Shown piece by piece: positions 4,206-5,089 of a stretch of 5,089 nt of DNA (position 1 is its first letter; each line of letters starts with the position of its first letter). The DNA is taken from assembly GCA_020058315.1 (NCBI GenBank), contig JAGVEK010000352.1, forward strand, positions 1 through 5,089. Reading direction: 5' to 3'. Below the pieces are notes generated by a model. It made no database searches. It saw only the letters and a program-made list of their open reading frames with translations, and was not told the origin of the DNA. The translations under genes and the position numbers were made by a program. The stretch is from Candidatus Zixiibacteriota bacterium. Its GTDB lineage: Bacteria > Zixibacteria > MSB-5A5 > WJJR01.

Positions 4206-5089
4206 ATGGCTTTGCGTCAGGGGTTAAAGAAAGGTCTGGGATCACTCTCCTCGGTGCCGCTGGTGATCGGCATCGTGGTCGTGATCAATCTTCTCGCCCT
4301 GGCGTTCTTCTTCCGCATTGATCTGACCAGTTCCAAGCTGTATTCGCTCTCCGATGCCTCGAAACGCCTGGCGCGGTCCCTCTCCGATCCCGTCGTGGTC
4401 AAGCTCTACTTTAGCGATGATCTGCCGGCCCCCTACAATGCCAATGCCCGCTACTTGAAAGACCAGTTGTATGAGTACCGTGCGTATTCCGGCGGACAAC
4501 TGCGATTCGAGTTCATCGATCCGATCCGCATGGAGCGCGAAGATGAAGCCCAGGCCGCTGGCGTTCCTCCTGTTCAGATCACGATCTATGAGAAAGACAA
4601 AGCCGAGCAGAAGAAAGTCTACATGGGCCTTGTCTTCCTCTACGAAGACAAGCAGGAGGTGCTCCCGCTGGTGCAGTCCACCGCCAACCTCGAATACGAA
4701 ATCTCCGGCGCCCTCCAGAAGATCACCTCCAACGTTGTTCAGAAAGTGGGCGTCCTTTCCGGGCATGGTGAGGCCGCCGCAGACAACCTGAAGAACGCCG
4801 TCCAGGTTCTCAGCAAACTCTACCAGGTTGCTCCCGTCACCATCGCGCCGGGCAGTCTGATCGACCCGACCCTGTCTGCGCTCCTGATCATTAGCCCAAC
4901 AGATTCGATCAAACCGTGGGACCAGTACGCGATCGACCAGTACCTCATGGGTGGCGGCAAGCTGGGTGTTTTCTACGATCCCGTTTTTGTTGATCTGCAA
5001 ACCCAGACCGGGTCCGACAGCAAGACCAATTGGCCGGAATTCCTCGCTTCGTACGGCGTGCGTGTGCGGCCGGGGCTGGTGATCGACGC
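4206..5089 (+). CDS. GldG-family ABC transporter auxiliary protein (3' end outside window)
   Basis: The first 294 complete codons are present and the gene runs off the end without a stop. Residues about 16-36 (VPLVIGIVVVINLLALAFFF) form one N-terminal membrane anchor. The next part (RIDLTSSKLYSLSDASKRL, then DPVVVKLYFSDDLP and YRAYSGGQLRFEFIDP) is the typical start of GldG-family proteins. The region from about residue 160 (NLEYEISGALQKIT, then KVGVLSGHGE) enters the ABC-transporter auxiliary domain, with a likely beta strand LSALLIISPTD (223-233) and a QYLMGGGKLGVFYDP segment (245-259). Relatives are usually 450-600 residues, often with a C-terminal membrane helix, so roughly the first half to two thirds is seen. 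AGGAGA (4190-4195) lies 10 bases before the ATG and overlaps the permease stop codon, which places the gene in the same operon. It probably forms a complex with the ATPase and permease. In Bacteroidota GldA, GldF and GldG serve gliding; elsewhere the role is undefined. Confidence 0.9.
   Translation, partial: MALRQGLKKGLGSLSSVPLVIGIVVVINLLALAFFFRIDLTSSKLYSLSDASKRLARSLSDPVVVKLYFSDDLPAPYNANARYLKDQLYEYRAYSGGQLRFEFIDPIRMEREDEAQAAGVPPVQITIYEKDKAEQKKVYMGLVFLYEDKQEVLPLVQSTANLEYEISGALQKITSNVVQKVGVLSGHGEAAADNLKNAVQVLSKLYQVAPVTIAPGSLIDPTLSALLIISPTDSIKPWDQYAIDQYLMGGGKLGVFYDPVFVDLQTQTGSDSKTNWPEFLASYGVRVRPGLVID

Noticed and set aside
4242..5000. Reverse-strand open frame (252 codons)
   Set aside because: It is a shadow of the GldG-family gene, which is open across the whole segment on the + strand with family motifs.
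1..5089. CRISPR array, rRNA, complete tRNA, phage attachment site or toxin-antitoxin pair
   Set aside because: No regularly spaced repeats, RNA gene signatures or small paired ORFs with family motifs were seen on either strand.

Overview
The window reads as a piece of a GC-rich, Gram-negative bacterial chromosome. It encodes a Pal/OmpA-type peptidoglycan-binding lipoprotein, which implies an outer membrane, and a gliding-type (GldA/GldF/GldG-like) ABC export cassette. All the convincing genes are on the + strand. The LuxR-type regulator, the coiled-coil Pal-like lipoprotein and the Gld-like cassette together would suit an uncultured lineage of the FCB/Zixibacteria kind. That placement is an impression from protein style, not something the sequence proves.

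Region 1 (1-1151) is a decayed accessory patch. A response-regulator gene (271-738) keeps the second half of its receiver domain and a complete LuxR/NarL helix-turn-helix, but has lost the phosphoacceptor half. It lies between two diverged copies of a non-coding direct repeat (about 2-187 and 851-985). Directly after the second copy is the last stretch of an IS3-family transposase (1030-1122) and a plausible right terminal inverted repeat ending in CA at 1151. The rest of the insertion sequence is absent.

Region 2 (1152-2191) is a self-contained transcription unit. It has a near-consensus sigma70 promoter (TTGACG, 17 bp, TACAAT; 1309-1337), a leader of about 140 nt whose Shine-Dalgarno can fold into a small hairpin, a 216-residue Pal/OmpA-like lipoprotein gene (1486-2136), and a strong GC-rich hairpin terminator (2161-2187).

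Region 3 (2192-5089) holds a second operon. After an intergenic leader with promoter-like elements come an ABC ATPase (2489-3469), an ABC-2 permease with six membrane segments (3466-4191, overlapping by ATGA), and a membrane-anchored GldG-family protein (4206 to the window end, cut off). ATPase, permease and GldG-like partner should form one inner-membrane complex. Its substrate cannot be read from the sequence.

I do not see a clearly new biological system. The least ordinary signals are the repeat pair around the headless regulator, the Shine-Dalgarno hairpin, and the small structures and ORF ahead of the ABC operon.
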